The notes beneath the pieces are model-generated. The model had not been told where the DNA came from, did no database searches, and saw nothing but the letters and a program-made list of their open reading frames with translations. The position numbers were made by a program, and so were the translations under genes. From positions 1,780,501 to 1,844,500 of the forward strand of contig NZ_CP014227.1 of assembly GCF_001553545.1 (NCBI RefSeq): a stretch of 64,000 bases of DNA. The letters run 5' to 3'. Positions 7,278 through 16,649 of the stretch are shown piece after piece. The DNA comes from Capnocytophaga haemolytica. Its GTDB lineage: Bacteria > Bacteroidota > Bacteroidia > Flavobacteriales > Flavobacteriaceae. Positions within the stretch are counted from its first letter, which is position 1. Every line of letters starts with the position of its first letter.

Positions 7278-9533
7278 ATGAGAACTATCACCCCTCTTAT
7301 TCTTCTATCTATCCTTGCCCTTGCTTTAGGATGCCATAACCGCAAGCAAATTAGCACCACTACAACGGATAATGAAGACCTAACTGCTTACGTAAATCCG
7401 TTTATAGGCACTGATGGACCTGGCAATGTATTCCCTGGGGCTACTCTACCCTTTGGGATGGTACAGCTCAGCCCTGATATTGGCATTGAGGGATGGGATC
7501 GTATTGCAGGCTACTTTTACCAAGATAGCATCATTTCAGGCTTCTCACACACACACCTCTCAGGGACGGGTGCAGGCGACTTGTACGACATACAAGTGAT
7601 GCCCACTAATAGCCGCTTCTCAGAGCGTATCAAAGCCAATGGGATGCGCCCTTTCTCGGTATTCCATCACGATCGTGAGCAGGCTACAGCTGGCTACTAC
7701 GCTGTCGATCTGCTGAGCTATGGCATCAAGGCAGAGCTCACAGCAACGGAGCGTGTCGGTATTCAGCGCTATACTTTCCCTAAGGATAAGGACAGTAAAA
7801 TCACAGTCGACTTAGGGTTTGCGATGAATTGGGATGCCCCCACGCAAACCTATATGAAGGTAGTGGATAACACCACCATTGAGGGATATCGCTTCTCTAC
7901 TGGCTGGGCAAAAGACCAGCGTATTTACTTTGTAATGCAGTTCTCTAAACCTTTTGCCGACTATGCTTTATATCACGAGGATATGAAAGTGCGTATAGAA
8001 ACCAAAGCCCTACATACGCGTATTGAACTCTCTTTCCCGACAGAAGATAATGAGCAGATTGTCGTAAAGACAGCGCTTTCCACAGCAGATATTGCAGGGG
8101 CTTATGCCTCTATGCAATCAGAAGCTCAGAGCTTTGACTTTGACTCCTACCGAAATGATGCTAAGCACATCTGGCAAAAGGAACTCAGCAAGGTGCAGAT
8201 CGCAACGGACGATAGGAATAAAAAGACAGTTTTCTATACGATGCTCTACCAGTCAATGCTATGCCCTACCCTACTGAGCGACCCCAACGGTAACTACAAA
8301 GGCGCTAATGGCAATACTGCTAAGGCAGAGGGCTATAAGCGTTATGATACTTTTTCACTGTGGGATACTTTTCGGGCGGCGCACCCTCTCTTTACAATCA
8401 TCCACAAGGAGCGTGTAAACGACTTTATGCAGTCGTTATTAGCCCATTATAAAGAGACTGGAAGGCTACCTGTATGGTCGATGCAAGGCAATGAAACCAA
8501 TATGATGATCGGCTACCACGCAGTGCCTGTGCTCATTGACGCATATTTTAAAGGTTTCCCAATAGATGGGGCGCTCCTTTACAAAGCCTGCGTGGAAAGT
8601 GCTATGGTAGATGAGCGGCAGATCGACCTCTATAAGAAATACGGCTATGTGCCTGCAAGTGAAGAGAATGAGAACTGGTCGGTGTCAAAGACCGTTGAAT
8701 ACGCTTACGACGACTGGTGTATTGCGCAATTGGCTAAGGCATTGGGTAAGAAAGCACCTATTTTTGAAAAGCGCGCTCAGCATTGGAAAGCTCTATACGA
8801 CCCTAAGTCTACTTTTCTGAGGGGAAAAACGGCAGAAGGAAAGTTCGTAACCCCCTTTGAGGCAAAGCAATACACACCTTATTACTGTGAGAGTAACGCT
8901 TGGCACTACTTCTGGTTCGTGCCACAGGATATTCCTGCGCTCATCGAAGCGGTTGGAGGCAAAGAGCGCTTTGAGCAAAAGCTCGATTCGATGTTCTCCT
9001 ATGCGCCTCTCTCTACCGATAAACTTCCTATTTTCAGTACTGGGATGATCGGTCAATATGCCCACGGCAATGAACCAAGTCACCACGTGGCGTATCTGTA
9101 CGACTACGTAGGCGCCCCTTCGAAAACACAGGCAATGGTAAGGCAAATACTTAATACACAGTATAGAAACCAACCTGATGGACACTGTGGCAATGAGGAT
9201 TGCGGGCAGATGTCGTCGTGGTATGTGCTCTCTTCATTGGGCTTTTATCCTGTCAATCCTGCACAAGGCGTGTACTTATTTGGTGCTCCCTACTTTCCTC
9301 AAGCCACTATCAAGCTCGGCGATGGGAAGTGTTTTGTGATAAAAGCCGAGGGCGTTTCTGACAAGAATAAGTACATCAAGTCGATCACTCTCAATGGTAA
9401 ACCTTACAAAAAGCTCTACATCACTCACAAGGAGCTGATGCAAGGTGGCGAGCTACGCTTTGAGATGAGTTTAGTGCCTAATGATGCAACTCTCGGCAAG
9501 TACGAATTGCCCGAACTGAAAGTATACCATTAG
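7278..9533 (+). CDS. GH92 family alpha-mannosidase, lipoprotein
   Basis: A calcium-dependent exo-alpha-mannosidase family that trims mannose from host or fungal N-glycans. Starting at 7278 gives a lipoprotein signal MRTITPLILL... ending in the lipobox LALGC, so the protein is lipid-anchored; the residues after Cys lack an acidic surface-export signal, hinting at a periplasmic face. Family motifs are VNPFIGTDGPGNVFPGATLPFG near the N-terminus, ESNAWHYFWFVPQD, GNEPSHHVAYLY and GNEDCGQMSSWYVLSSLGFYP. No polysaccharide-utilisation susC/susD pair is near. The linkage preference cannot be read from sequence. Confidence 0.92.
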   Translation: MRTITPLILLSILALALGCHNRKQISTTTTDNEDLTAYVNPFIGTDGPGNVFPGATLPFGMVQLSPDIGIEGWDRIAGYFYQDSIISGFSHTHLSGTGAGDLYDIQVMPTNSRFSERIKANGMRPFSVFHHDREQATAGYYAVDLLSYGIKAELTATERVGIQRYTFPKDKDSKITVDLGFAMNWDAPTQTYMKVVDNTTIEGYRFSTGWAKDQRIYFVMQFSKPFADYALYHEDMKVRIETKALHTRIELSFPTEDNEQIVVKTALSTADIAGAYASMQSEAQSFDFDSYRNDAKHIWQKELSKVQIATDDRNKKTVFYTMLYQSMLCPTLLSDPNGNYKGANGNTAKAEGYKRYDTFSLWDTFRAAHPLFTIIHKERVNDFMQSLLAHYKETGRLPVWSMQGNETNMMIGYHAVPVLIDAYFKGFPIDGALLYKACVESAMVDERQIDLYKKYGYVPASEENENWSVSKTVEYAYDDWCIAQLAKALGKKAPIFEKRAQHWKALYDPKSTFLRGKTAEGKFVTPFEAKQYTPYYCESNAWHYFWFVPQDIPALIEAVGGKERFEQKLDSMFSYAPLSTDKLPIFSTGMIGQYAHGNEPSHHVAYLYDYVGAPSKTQAMVRQILNTQYRNQPDGHCGNEDCGQMSSWYVLSSLGFYPVNPAQGVYLFGAPYFPQATIKLGDGKCFVIKAEGVSDKNKYIKSITLNGKPYKKLYITHKELMQGGELRFEMSLVPNDATLGKYELPELKVYH

Positions 9534-9565
9534 CCATTTACTTCCCTATTTCATAGTTTTTACAA

Positions 9566-9622
9566 GGCAAAAAGTACCGAGAAAGTACCTTAGAGGGTAT
9601 TTTCTCGCGGGGAGTTTTTGCC
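9566..9622. terminator. long imperfect hairpin after the GH92 gene
   Basis: GGCAAAAA (from 9566) pairs with TTTTTGCC (to 9622), and an inner stem CGAGAA...TTCTCG adds to it. Probable terminator, possibly part of the repeated element that follows. Confidence 0.6.
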
Positions 9623-9649
9623 ATATTCTTAATGAAATACCATTATAAT

Positions 9650-9905
9650 TGAATAATCTGTAATCCGTAATAACACCGAATAGCACCCAAAAAGTAGCTT
9701 TTTAGGTAGGGAGCTCGTCCGTATTGCAACCGTACTCCATCCGTATTGCTACCGTAGTTGCTCTTACCTTGCTCTTACGTTGCTCTTACCTTCCTCCTAC
9801 GGAGAGGGGTTAGTGATCAGTAATTAGTGGTTAGAATGTAGGGAGATGATGTTGTGTTGCGGTATTGTTAAAAAGATGCTGCAAAAGTATCAAATAATTC
9901 ATAAT
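9650..9905. repeat. 250-bp intergenic repeat element, copy 1, with 11-bp tandem core
   Basis: Closely matches 16650-16895. The core (9719-9806) is eight consecutive 11-mers: four beginning CCGTA, three beginning CTTA and one CCTACGG unit. Flanks shared with copy 2 include TTTTTAGGTAGGGA before the core and GTGGTTAGAATGT and GGTATTGTTAAAAAGAT after it. No ORF or transposase is present. Stretch 9534-10115 otherwise holds only the terminator and the glyA promoter. Confidence 0.88.
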
Positions 9906-10050
9906 CTACCAAATTTCTGTAAGGCTATTTTCCTTGATTTGTGAAGGAAAGGTAGTTAGGCTTGATATATATGATTGACTGTCATAAATATACAGCAATT
10001 TAGACCCTTTGCATTGGGAATGTTTAGCGTAGAAATTTTAGTAGTGACGC

Positions 10051-10080
10051 TTGTTGTTTTAACTTTTTTACGTACCTTTG
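10051..10080 (+). promoter_or_regulatory. glyA promoter
   Basis: TTG at 10051-10053, a 19-bp spacer and TACCTTTG at 10073-10080, 35 bp before the ATG. Confidence 0.85.
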
Positions 10081-10115
10081 TCGTTTTAAAACAATAACCA
10101 TTCATATAACATTGT

Positions 10116-11393
10116 ATGCAAAGAGATATTGACATCTTCGAACTTATTGAAGACGAAAGAGAAAGACAAGAGAGAGGTATTGAACTGATTGCTTCTGAGA
10201 ACTTTGTAAGTAAACAAGTGATGGAAGCGGCTGGCTCTGTACTTACTAATAAATATGCCGAAGGCTACCCTTCGCATAGGTATTATGGGGGTTGTGAGGT
10301 AATCGATGAGATAGAGCAAATCGCTATTAATCGCGCTCGTGCACTTTTTGGGGCTGAGTATGCGAATGTGCAGCCTCACAGTGGTTCGCAAGCCAACGCG
10401 GCTGTATATGCTGCTTGCTTAAAGACTGGGGATAAGATATTGGGCTTTGATCTTTCGCACGGTGGGCACTTAACGCACGGCTCGCCTGTGAATTTTTCTG
10501 GGAGGCTCTACCAACCTGTGTTCTATGGCGTAGATAAGGAAAGTGGCAGGCTTGACTATAACAGGATACTTGAAGTCGCTCTAAAAGAACAGCCTAAGAT
10601 GATCGTAGCAGGAGCTTCGGCTTATTCTCGCGATATTGACTTTAAGGCGTTTAGAGATATTGCCAACAAAGTAGGTGCGCTGCTTTTTGCGGATATATCG
10701 CATCCTGCGGGATTGATCGCCAAGGGGTTGTTAAACGACCCTATGCCATATTGCCACATCGTTACGACCACTACTCACAAGACGCTTCGAGGACCACGTG
10801 GCGGTCTGATATTGCTGGGCAAGGACTTTGAGAATCCTTTTGGAATTAAGACTCCTAAGGGGGATGCGCGTATGATGTCGTCCTTATTAGATAGTGCGGT
10901 ATTCCCTGGCAATCAAGGAGGTCCGTTGGAGCATATTATTGCTGCAAAAGCTGTTGCCTTTGGTGAGGCACTCTCTGATGATTTTCTTCATTATGCTATT
11001 GAGGTGCAAAAGAATGCGCATAAATTAGCTGTCCTCTTGGTAGGGAAAGGTTATGATATCATCTCAAAGGGTACTGACAACCACTTAATGCTCATTGATT
11101 TACGAAATAAGAACATCAGTGGTAAAGAGGCAGAACAGGCTCTGGGTAAAGCTGATATCACGGTGAATAAGAATATGGTGCCTTTTGATACGCGCTCGCC
11201 TTTCATCACCAGTGGTATCCGTGTAGGGGTGGCTGCTATCACCACCAGAGGTCTTAAAGAAGCTGATATGCAACAGATTGCTGATTTTATAGATGATGCC
11301 ATACAGCACGCCAGCAATGATGATTATCTCGAAGGTATTGCTTCAGAAGTCAATAAGTTTATGGAAGGCAGACCTTTATTTGCTCAAGAATAA
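10116..11393 (+). CDS. glyA: serine hydroxymethyltransferase
   Basis: This PLP enzyme interconverts serine and glycine while charging tetrahydrofolate with a one-carbon unit. The 425-aa length is typical. Visible are [20 protein letters not shown] near the N-terminus, [15 protein letters not shown], and the PLP-lysine motif [15 protein letters not shown]. The C-terminal [15 protein letters not shown] is also standard. It has its own promoter and a terminator at 11425-11462, so it is probably monocistronic. Confidence 0.97.
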   Translation: MQRDIDIFELIEDERERQERGIELIASENFVSKQVMEAAGSVLTNKYAEGYPSHRYYGGCEVIDEIEQIAINRARALFGAEYANVQPHSGSQANAAVYAACLKTGDKILGFDLSHGGHLTHGSPVNFSGRLYQPVFYGVDKESGRLDYNRILEVALKEQPKMIVAGASAYSRDIDFKAFRDIANKVGALLFADISHPAGLIAKGLLNDPMPYCHIVTTTTHKTLRGPRGGLILLGKDFENPFGIKTPKGDARMMSSLLDSAVFPGNQGGPLEHIIAAKAVAFGEALSDDFLHYAIEVQKNAHKLAVLLVGKGYDIISKGTDNHLMLIDLRNKNISGKEAEQALGKADITVNKNMVPFDTRSPFITSGIRVGVAAITTRGLKEADMQQIADFIDDAIQHASNDDYLEGIASEVNKFMEGRPLFAQE

Positions 11394-11424
11394 GAGTTGT
11401 AGAATATCCATAAAGAATCATAAG

Positions 11425-11462
11425 CGATCCGTATGCTTCAATAGTATATAGGATCGTTTTTT
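11425..11462 (+). terminator. glyA terminator
   Basis: CGATCC (11425-11430) pairs with GGATCG (11451-11456) and six Ts follow. The loop is long. Confidence 0.6.
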
Positions 11463-11484
11463 AACATTCTTACAAACGTTAATT

Positions 11485-11514
11485 TTGTTAGTTTAGCAGA
11501 AAGTTGTATCTTTG
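11485..11514 (+). promoter_or_regulatory. lspA promoter
   Basis: TTG at 11485-11487, a 19-bp spacer and TATCTTTG at 11507-11514. It overlaps the apparent frame start at 11504 and so fixes the start at 11537. Confidence 0.85.
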
Positions 11515-11536
11515 CGCCTTAAAACAAAAGATAGGA

Positions 11537-12166
11537 ATGAAATTAAAACACGCTTTGGGCATCGTTTTGCTGGTGCTCATCATCGATCAATGGAGTAAGA
11601 TATATGTAAAGACACACTTTATCCTCAATGAGCAGGTAGAGGTGTTCTCGTGGTTTAAAATTCTTTTTGTGGAAAATGAGGGGGCTGCCTGGGGCACGAA
11701 GATACCAGGGGCTTACGGCAAACTCTTTTTGACGCTCTTCAGAATTATCGCCGTGTGTGGGATTGGCTATTGGCTGTGGAGTGCGGTGAAGCAACAGCAG
11801 TCGAAAATCTTGATATTGTGCATTTCGCTGATATTGGCGGGGGCGTTGGGCAACATTATTGATTCGGTGTTCTACGGAGTGCTGTTTGACCATAGCTACG
11901 GACAGGTGGCTACCTTCGGCTCAGCAGTGCCTTATGGCGAACTGTTGCACGGCAAGGTAGTGGATATGTTTTACTTTCCGCTGATAGATACCGTACTGCC
12001 CAGCTGGATACCCAAATGGGGCGGTGAGCGATTTCAGTTCTTCGAGCCTGTGTTTAACGTGGCAGATTCGGCAATATGCGTAGCTGTGGCAATAATGATT
12101 ATCTTCCACAAGAGGGTGTTTCCGAAGACGGAAAATAATGAGCAAAGAGTAGAGAGTAATGAGTAG
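11537..12166 (+). CDS. lspA: lipoprotein signal peptidase (signal peptidase II)
   Basis: An inner-membrane aspartyl protease that cleaves prolipoprotein signals after lipidation. Four membrane segments are visible. The catalytic motifs are GNIIDSV with VVDMFYF for the first Asp region and FNVADSAI for the second. Between GNIIDSVFYG and VVDMFYF lies an insertion of about 30-35 residues, longer than in E. coli LspA and usual in Bacteroidota. The start MKLKHALGIVLL was chosen from the promoter position. Likely substrates in this window include the GH92 enzyme and the lipoprotein at 22275. Confidence 0.93.
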   Translation: MKLKHALGIVLLVLIIDQWSKIYVKTHFILNEQVEVFSWFKILFVENEGAAWGTKIPGAYGKLFLTLFRIIAVCGIGYWLWSAVKQQQSKILILCISLILAGALGNIIDSVFYGVLFDHSYGQVATFGSAVPYGELLHGKVVDMFYFPLIDTVLPSWIPKWGGERFQFFEPVFNVADSAICVAVAIMIIFHKRVFPKTENNEQRVESNE

Positions 12167-12195
12167 AGAGTAATAATAACTAATAATTTAAGGAT

Positions 12196-12408
12196 ATGGT
12201 AACAACGGTTTCATTTGACGTGGTAGGTGAAAAAGAGTTAGAAAGGGTAAAACGTGTTTTAAAGGAAACTCTATCTATCAATCATTTCTTCACTAAAAGA
12301 AAGAGAGAAAAGAAAGAAGACCCAGATACTTATTCAGATGAATATGCTGAGTTTATCAAGAAAAATCGTGAGGAAGTAGCTCAGGGAAGAGTAACTTATC
12401 TAACATAG
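12196..12408 (+). CDS. small charged protein, antitoxin-like
   Basis: A 70-aa soluble protein beginning MVTTVSFDVVGEKELERVK, with a central basic patch KRKREKK and a C-terminus SDEYAEFIKKNREEVAQGRV. The general form (short strand, helix, then an acidic-basic tail with a xxxGRV end) recalls antitoxins of the RelB/DUF2683 kind, but I see no toxin partner on either side. It sits 29 bp after lspA and 33 bp before mutS2, same strand. Function unknown; assignment is weak. Confidence 0.6.
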   Translation: MVTTVSFDVVGEKELERVKRVLKETLSINHFFTKRKREKKEDPDTYSDEYAEFIKKNREEVAQGRVTYLT

Positions 12409-12441
12409 AGTTTCTTATCCACCAAATGTTAGGGCATTACG

Positions 12442-14613
12442 ATGACAAATAAAACACTTGAAGATTTAGAATTTAACAGGGTATTGGAGCAGGTGGCGGC
12501 TCTTTGCACTACGGAATTGGGGCGTAAGGAGGCGTTGCGCATCGCTCCTTTTACGGATAAGGGGGCACTGCTGAGAGCTCTTGCACAGACCAATGAATAC
12601 CTATCGTCCTTCGAAAACCAGAATACCATTCCTGCCCATCAGTGCGATGCTATCACAGGCGAGCTACAACTGCTGGGTATAGAGGGCACTACCTTAGAAC
12701 TTACAGGCTTGCAGCGTATCCTAAGAATGGCTAAAACGGTGCAAGAGCATTTGGTGTTCTTCAAGAAGTTTAAGGAACTCTATGAGATGCTTTTTGCTAC
12801 TATCGACCGTGTGGATTCGCCTAAGGAAGTGATTGCGGCGATTGAGAAGGTGATCGACAAATACGGTGAGGTGAAGAACGAGGCTTCGGAGGAGTTGGCG
12901 CGTATCCGTAAGGAGATCGGCACGGTGCGGGGCAAAATCAACGACAGTTTTAACCGTGCGCTGGCGGAGTACAATGCCGCTGATTACTTAGACGACATCC
13001 GCGAAAGTGTGGTGGAGCATCGCCGTGTACTCGCTGTGAAGGCAATGTATCGCCGCAAGGTGGGCGGTACGGTGCTGGGCAGCTCTAAGACGGGCAGCAT
13101 CGTGTACATAGAGCCCAAGCAAACGGAACTCTACTCGCGCGAGCTGAGCAACTTGCAATATGACGAGCAGGAGGAGGTGCGCCGTATCCTCACTGCACTG
13201 ACCTTATACCTAAGCGATTACAAAGAGCTGCTCAGCGACTGCCAAGGCTATATCACAGCCATCGACCTCATCTACGCCAAAGCCAAATACGCCCATCATA
13301 CGAACGGTCTGCTACCCGAAATCAGTGAGCAGCAGGAACTCTTGCTGCGCGAGGCGTACCACCCCCTACTCTATCTGAGCAACCAGAAGAAAGGAGTAAC
13401 CACCTATCCACAAACTATTGAACTCAATGACTCACAGCGCATCATCGTCATCTCGGGACCGAATGCAGGCGGCAAGAGTATCACCCTGAAAACTATCGGG
13501 CTGCTCTGCCTAATGCTCCAAAGTGGACTGTTAGTGTCTGTGCACCATAGGAGTAAGATGTGTCTCTTTGAGCGTATCCTTACCGATATTGGTGATAACC
13601 AATCCATTGAGAACCATTTGAGCACTTACAGCTATCGGCTTAAAAATATGAATTACTTCTTAAAGAAGTGCAATGCGCATACGCTGTTCCTTATTGATGA
13701 GTTTGGCACAGGCTCTGACCCTGAACTTGGGGGAGCTTTGGCAGAGACCTTCTTAGAGGAGTTTTACCATCGGAAGGCTTTTGGGGTCATCACCACCCAC
13801 TACACCAATTTGAAGATGCTCGCCGATGAATTGCCTTGTGCTACCAATGCTAATATGCTCTTCAACGACAAGACTTTAGAGCCTATATACAAACTCATCG
13901 TCGGCGAAGCGGGGAGTTCGTTTACCTTTGAGGTGGCACAGAAAAATGGCATTCCCTTTGGACTTATCAACCGTGCGAAGAAGAAGATAGAGAAAGGCAA
14001 AGTGCGCTTTGATGCCACCATTGCTAAGTTGCAAAAGGAACGCTCGCGTATGGAGAAAACTGCCGAGACGCTCAAGGATGAGGAGGTGCGGGCACGCGAG
14101 GAAGCCAACAAGTTAGAGCAGCTCAACGACAAGGTGAAAGCCAAACTGATGGGCTATCAAGAGCTCTACGATCAGAACCAGCGGATGATCGCCCTCGGCA
14201 GCAAGGTAGAGCGGATTGCTGAACGGTATTTTTACGATGGCAAACGGAGACCACTAATTTCGGAGTTCCTGAACATTGTAGAGACTGAGAATGCGAAGCG
14301 CAAAGCCATAGAAAAGAGCGAGCGCGTAAAGCAAAAGGAGGAAAAGAAAGCCACAGAGGCAGAGGTACTTGCCCAGATGGAGGCAGTGCGCACTCAGCGC
14401 AAGGAAGAGCGAAAAGCACGTGTAGCAGCCGAACGCGAGGCTAAGGCACAGCAACAGCGCACACTGAAGATAGGCGACAGGGTGCGCATTAAGGACAGTC
14501 GGAGTATAGGCACAATTGACAAGATAGAGAAAGGCAAAGCGGTGATCAACTACGGGCTTTTCACCACCTCTGCCCCTCTTGAAGAAGTGGAGTTTGTGCA
14601 AAAAGCGCAGTAA
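12442..14613 (+). CDS. mutS2: MutS2 family ATPase without a Smr domain
   Basis: MutS2 proteins act on branched DNA or rescue collided ribosomes rather than in mismatch repair. Seen are the N-terminal core and lever region, Walker A GPNAGGKSIT (about residues 338-347), Walker B TLFLIDEFGTGSDP, and a long coiled coil (about 520-660). The protein stops at 723 aa after a KOW/SH3-like segment (KIGDRVRIKDS). The C-terminal Smr nuclease domain found in Bacillus MutS2 is absent, with a clean stop and no leftover Smr coding. The loss is probably lineage-wide rather than a local truncation. Confidence 0.9.
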   Translation: MTNKTLEDLEFNRVLEQVAALCTTELGRKEALRIAPFTDKGALLRALAQTNEYLSSFENQNTIPAHQCDAITGELQLLGIEGTTLELTGLQRILRMAKTVQEHLVFFKKFKELYEMLFATIDRVDSPKEVIAAIEKVIDKYGEVKNEASEELARIRKEIGTVRGKINDSFNRALAEYNAADYLDDIRESVVEHRRVLAVKAMYRRKVGGTVLGSSKTGSIVYIEPKQTELYSRELSNLQYDEQEEVRRILTALTLYLSDYKELLSDCQGYITAIDLIYAKAKYAHHTNGLLPEISEQQELLLREAYHPLLYLSNQKKGVTTYPQTIELNDSQRIIVISGPNAGGKSITLKTIGLLCLMLQSGLLVSVHHRSKMCLFERILTDIGDNQSIENHLSTYSYRLKNMNYFLKKCNAHTLFLIDEFGTGSDPELGGALAETFLEEFYHRKAFGVITTHYTNLKMLADELPCATNANMLFNDKTLEPIYKLIVGEAGSSFTFEVAQKNGIPFGLINRAKKKIEKGKVRFDATIAKLQKERSRMEKTAETLKDEEVRAREEANKLEQLNDKVKAKLMGYQELYDQNQRMIALGSKVERIAERYFYDGKRRPLISEFLNIVETENAKRKAIEKSERVKQKEEKKATEAEVLAQMEAVRTQRKEERKARVAAEREAKAQQQRTLKIGDRVRIKDSRSIGTIDKIEKGKAVINYGLFTTSAPLEEVEFVQKAQ

Positions 14614-14618
14614 GACAG

Positions 14619-14648
14619 TTGTGTATACAGATTTTTATTGTACTTTTG
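14619..14648 (+). promoter_or_regulatory. promoter of the beta-barrel gene at 14671
   Basis: TTG at 14619-14621, a 19-bp spacer and TACTTTTG at 14641-14648. It lies within the upstream frame extension and sets the start at 14671. Confidence 0.85.
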
Positions 14649-14670
14649 GGGCTTAAATAGTAATTTAATT

Positions 14671-15210
14671 ATGAGAAGAATTGTTTTAGTGATCACATTG
14701 CTGCTGATAGGGCAATGGGCAGTGGCTCAGGAGAATATCCTAAGCCCTGAGTATCAGCAGGCACACAACCCCAATCGCTGGACGTACGGGGGCAACATCG
14801 GGCTTACCTTTAGCGAGTGGGGCACGGGTTTCACCGTAACACCGCGCTTGGGGTATAAGGTTACCGAGGATTTTGAGGTAGCAGCACAGGTGAACTACAA
14901 TCTGCAACATACGCGCTATTACCGCAATCAGTTTTTGGGTGTAGGTCCGTCACTGACATACTACATTTTGCGGAACTTTTATGTGAGTAGTTCTTTTGAG
15001 CATTACTTTGTTTCACAGAAAGATAAGGATACTAAGAAGACCTTTACCACTGAGGAAGATGCGCTGTATATAGGCGGAGGCTATATGCAGCAATTGGGTG
15101 AGCGCGTGTATATGCAGATAGGGGTGAGCTACAATGTGCTTTACAAAAAGGACAGCAGTATATTCTCAACAGGTATTGTGCCAAATGTAGGGATTATTAT
15201 TGGTCTGTAA
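14671..15210 (+). CDS. outer-membrane beta-barrel protein (porin-like)
   Basis: A 179-aa secreted protein with a signal peptide MRRIVLVITLLLIGQWAVAQ cut after AQ. The rest alternates aromatic and polar residues in about eight strands (for example WTYGGNIGLTFSEWG, FEVAAQVNYNLQHTRYY, YMQIGVSYNVLY), and it ends GIVPNVGIIIGL, as small outer-membrane barrels of Bacteroidota do. The ligand or role is not visible. It has its own promoter; rsmD follows after 15 bp. Confidence 0.8.
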   Translation: MRRIVLVITLLLIGQWAVAQENILSPEYQQAHNPNRWTYGGNIGLTFSEWGTGFTVTPRLGYKVTEDFEVAAQVNYNLQHTRYYRNQFLGVGPSLTYYILRNFYVSSSFEHYFVSQKDKDTKKTFTTEEDALYIGGGYMQQLGERVYMQIGVSYNVLYKKDSSIFSTGIVPNVGIIIGL

Positions 15211-15225
15211 GCTATTATTTATAAT

Positions 15226-15777
15226 ATGCGTATCATTTCAGGATTGAACAGAGGTAAACAGATTATCGCACCAGCGAAGCTGCCCGTGCGTCCCACAACA
15301 GACTTTGCTAAGGAGGCTCTCTTTAACATCCTCAGCAATAATTATTACTTCGAAAGTATTGCTGTGCTTGACCTCTTTGCGGGTACAGGTAATATCAGCT
15401 ATGAGCTTGCATCACGTGGCTGCAAGTCAATTACTGCAGTAGACAAACACCCTGCTTGTATAAAGTTCATCAACCAGACTGCCGAGGCTCTCTCCTACCC
15501 TATCAATACCTTGCGCGCTGATGTCTATGAGTATCTCAAACGCACTACACAACAGTTTGATTTTATCTTTGCGGATCCCCCTTATGAGTTTTCCACTGAG
15601 CAATTTATTGAGATAGCCAATTTAGTTTTCTCGCGTAATCTTCTCACTGATAATGGGCTACTTGTTATTGAGCATTCCAAACGCACCAATTTAGAAACTG
15701 CTCCTCACTATACTGATACTCGTTATTATGGTGGCAATGCTTTTTCCTTCTTTGAGCAAATAGAAGATAGTGAGTAA
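15226..15777 (+). CDS. rsmD: 16S rRNA (guanine(966)-N(2))-methyltransferase
   Basis: Methylates G966 of 16S rRNA with SAM. The 183-aa protein begins MRIISGLNRGKQI, has the pre-motif RPTTDFAKEALFNIL, SAM motif I LDLFAGTGNISYE, acidic VDKH after strand 2, and the catalytic DPPY in FIFADPPYEF. All are standard for RsmD. It follows the barrel gene closely and converges with the alkD-like gene. Confidence 0.94.
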   Translation: MRIISGLNRGKQIIAPAKLPVRPTTDFAKEALFNILSNNYYFESIAVLDLFAGTGNISYELASRGCKSITAVDKHPACIKFINQTAEALSYPINTLRADVYEYLKRTTQQFDFIFADPPYEFSTEQFIEIANLVFSRNLLTDNGLLVIEHSKRTNLETAPHYTDTRYYGGNAFSFFEQIEDSE

Positions 15778-15787
15778 TATTATTTAT

Positions 15788-16474
15788 CTAAAGTTTATAC
15801 CCCAAAAGCGCTGTTTTCATCTCTTCGGATATTCTTCGGCTTTCACGCGCTTTTTGGATAGCTTTATTCTGCACGAATTTTGGTAAGGTTTGTGCTTTAA
15901 TTAAGGGCAATGTAGCTGTGGGCTGTTTAGCGAGTGCTGTGGCTAAATACCACGCAATCATCATATTGACATAGTAATCCTCAGAGTGTATGCCTGCTAC
16001 TTGATGGAGCATTGCTTTCTCAAATGCCTCATCTAAGTAATTGGAAAGCAGCAGTCCTATGCCATAGCGCACCGTATAGGTGTGTGGACTGTCCAGCCAT
16101 TGCTTGATCTTCACATAGACCTCAGTGGGATATTTCTTGAAAATCTTTGGTGAAAAGCTATCGCAAGTAGCCCAGTTGTCAATAAAAGGCAAAAAGCGCT
16201 CAGTTTGGGTCATTACCCAGCTGTAATCATTGCTTTTCTCTATCAAAAACCCGTGAAGATGGTTCTCTTCGAGGTAATAATGTGGTAATTTAGCTAAAAA
16301 ATCACTCACCAACGGCTGATTTTTCCATAAATCCTTTGCTAAAGTGCGCAATTGTGGCGTACGTACTCCAAGAATACACTCCTTAGGCACTGTTGGTATC
16401 AACTTTTCGACAAAAGCTTTATTAGTCTCATCACGGAGTGCTAAGAGCTTGTTTGTTATCAATTGGCTATTCAT
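15788..16474 (-). CDS. DNA alkylation repair protein (AlkD-like HEAT-repeat)
   Basis: A predicted DNA glycosylase of the AlkD family, built of HEAT-like helices that bind alkylated bases. Visible are GVRTPQLRTLAKDLWKN, NWATCDSFSPKIFKKYP, and the helical segment ending NKAIQKARESRRISEE. The 228-aa length fits. A TATCTTTG box on the minus strand (16503-16510) lies just before the ATG at 16474, so the longer upstream frame to 16567 is not translated. Catalytic activity is inferred from family; some members lack glycosylase function. Confidence 0.85.
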   Translation of the reverse strand: MNSQLITNKLLALRDETNKAFVEKLIPTVPKECILGVRTPQLRTLAKDLWKNQPLVSDFLAKLPHYYLEENHLHGFLIEKSNDYSWVMTQTERFLPFIDNWATCDSFSPKIFKKYPTEVYVKIKQWLDSPHTYTVRYGIGLLLSNYLDEAFEKAMLHQVAGIHSEDYYVNMMIAWYLATALAKQPTATLPLIKAQTLPKFVQNKAIQKARESRRISEEMKTALLGYKL

Positions 16475-16502
16475 AAACCTATTTTTTACAGTTATTTTCC
16501 TG

Positions 16503-16510
16503 CAAAGATA
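16503..16510 (-). promoter_or_regulatory. alkD-like gene -7 box
   Basis: TATCTTTG on the minus strand, 28 bp before the ATG. No TTG at the expected distance. Confidence 0.6.
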
Positions 16511-16649
16511 CCAAAATAAGTGCAAAATAAAAGCATATCTGTACAATATTTCTTGGACAAGGTGCACAGAAGGGAGCTACGGCACTCTCATAGGAGATAC
16601 TGAACAGAGATGTATTATTAACATATTATCAACATAAATGGAATATTAT

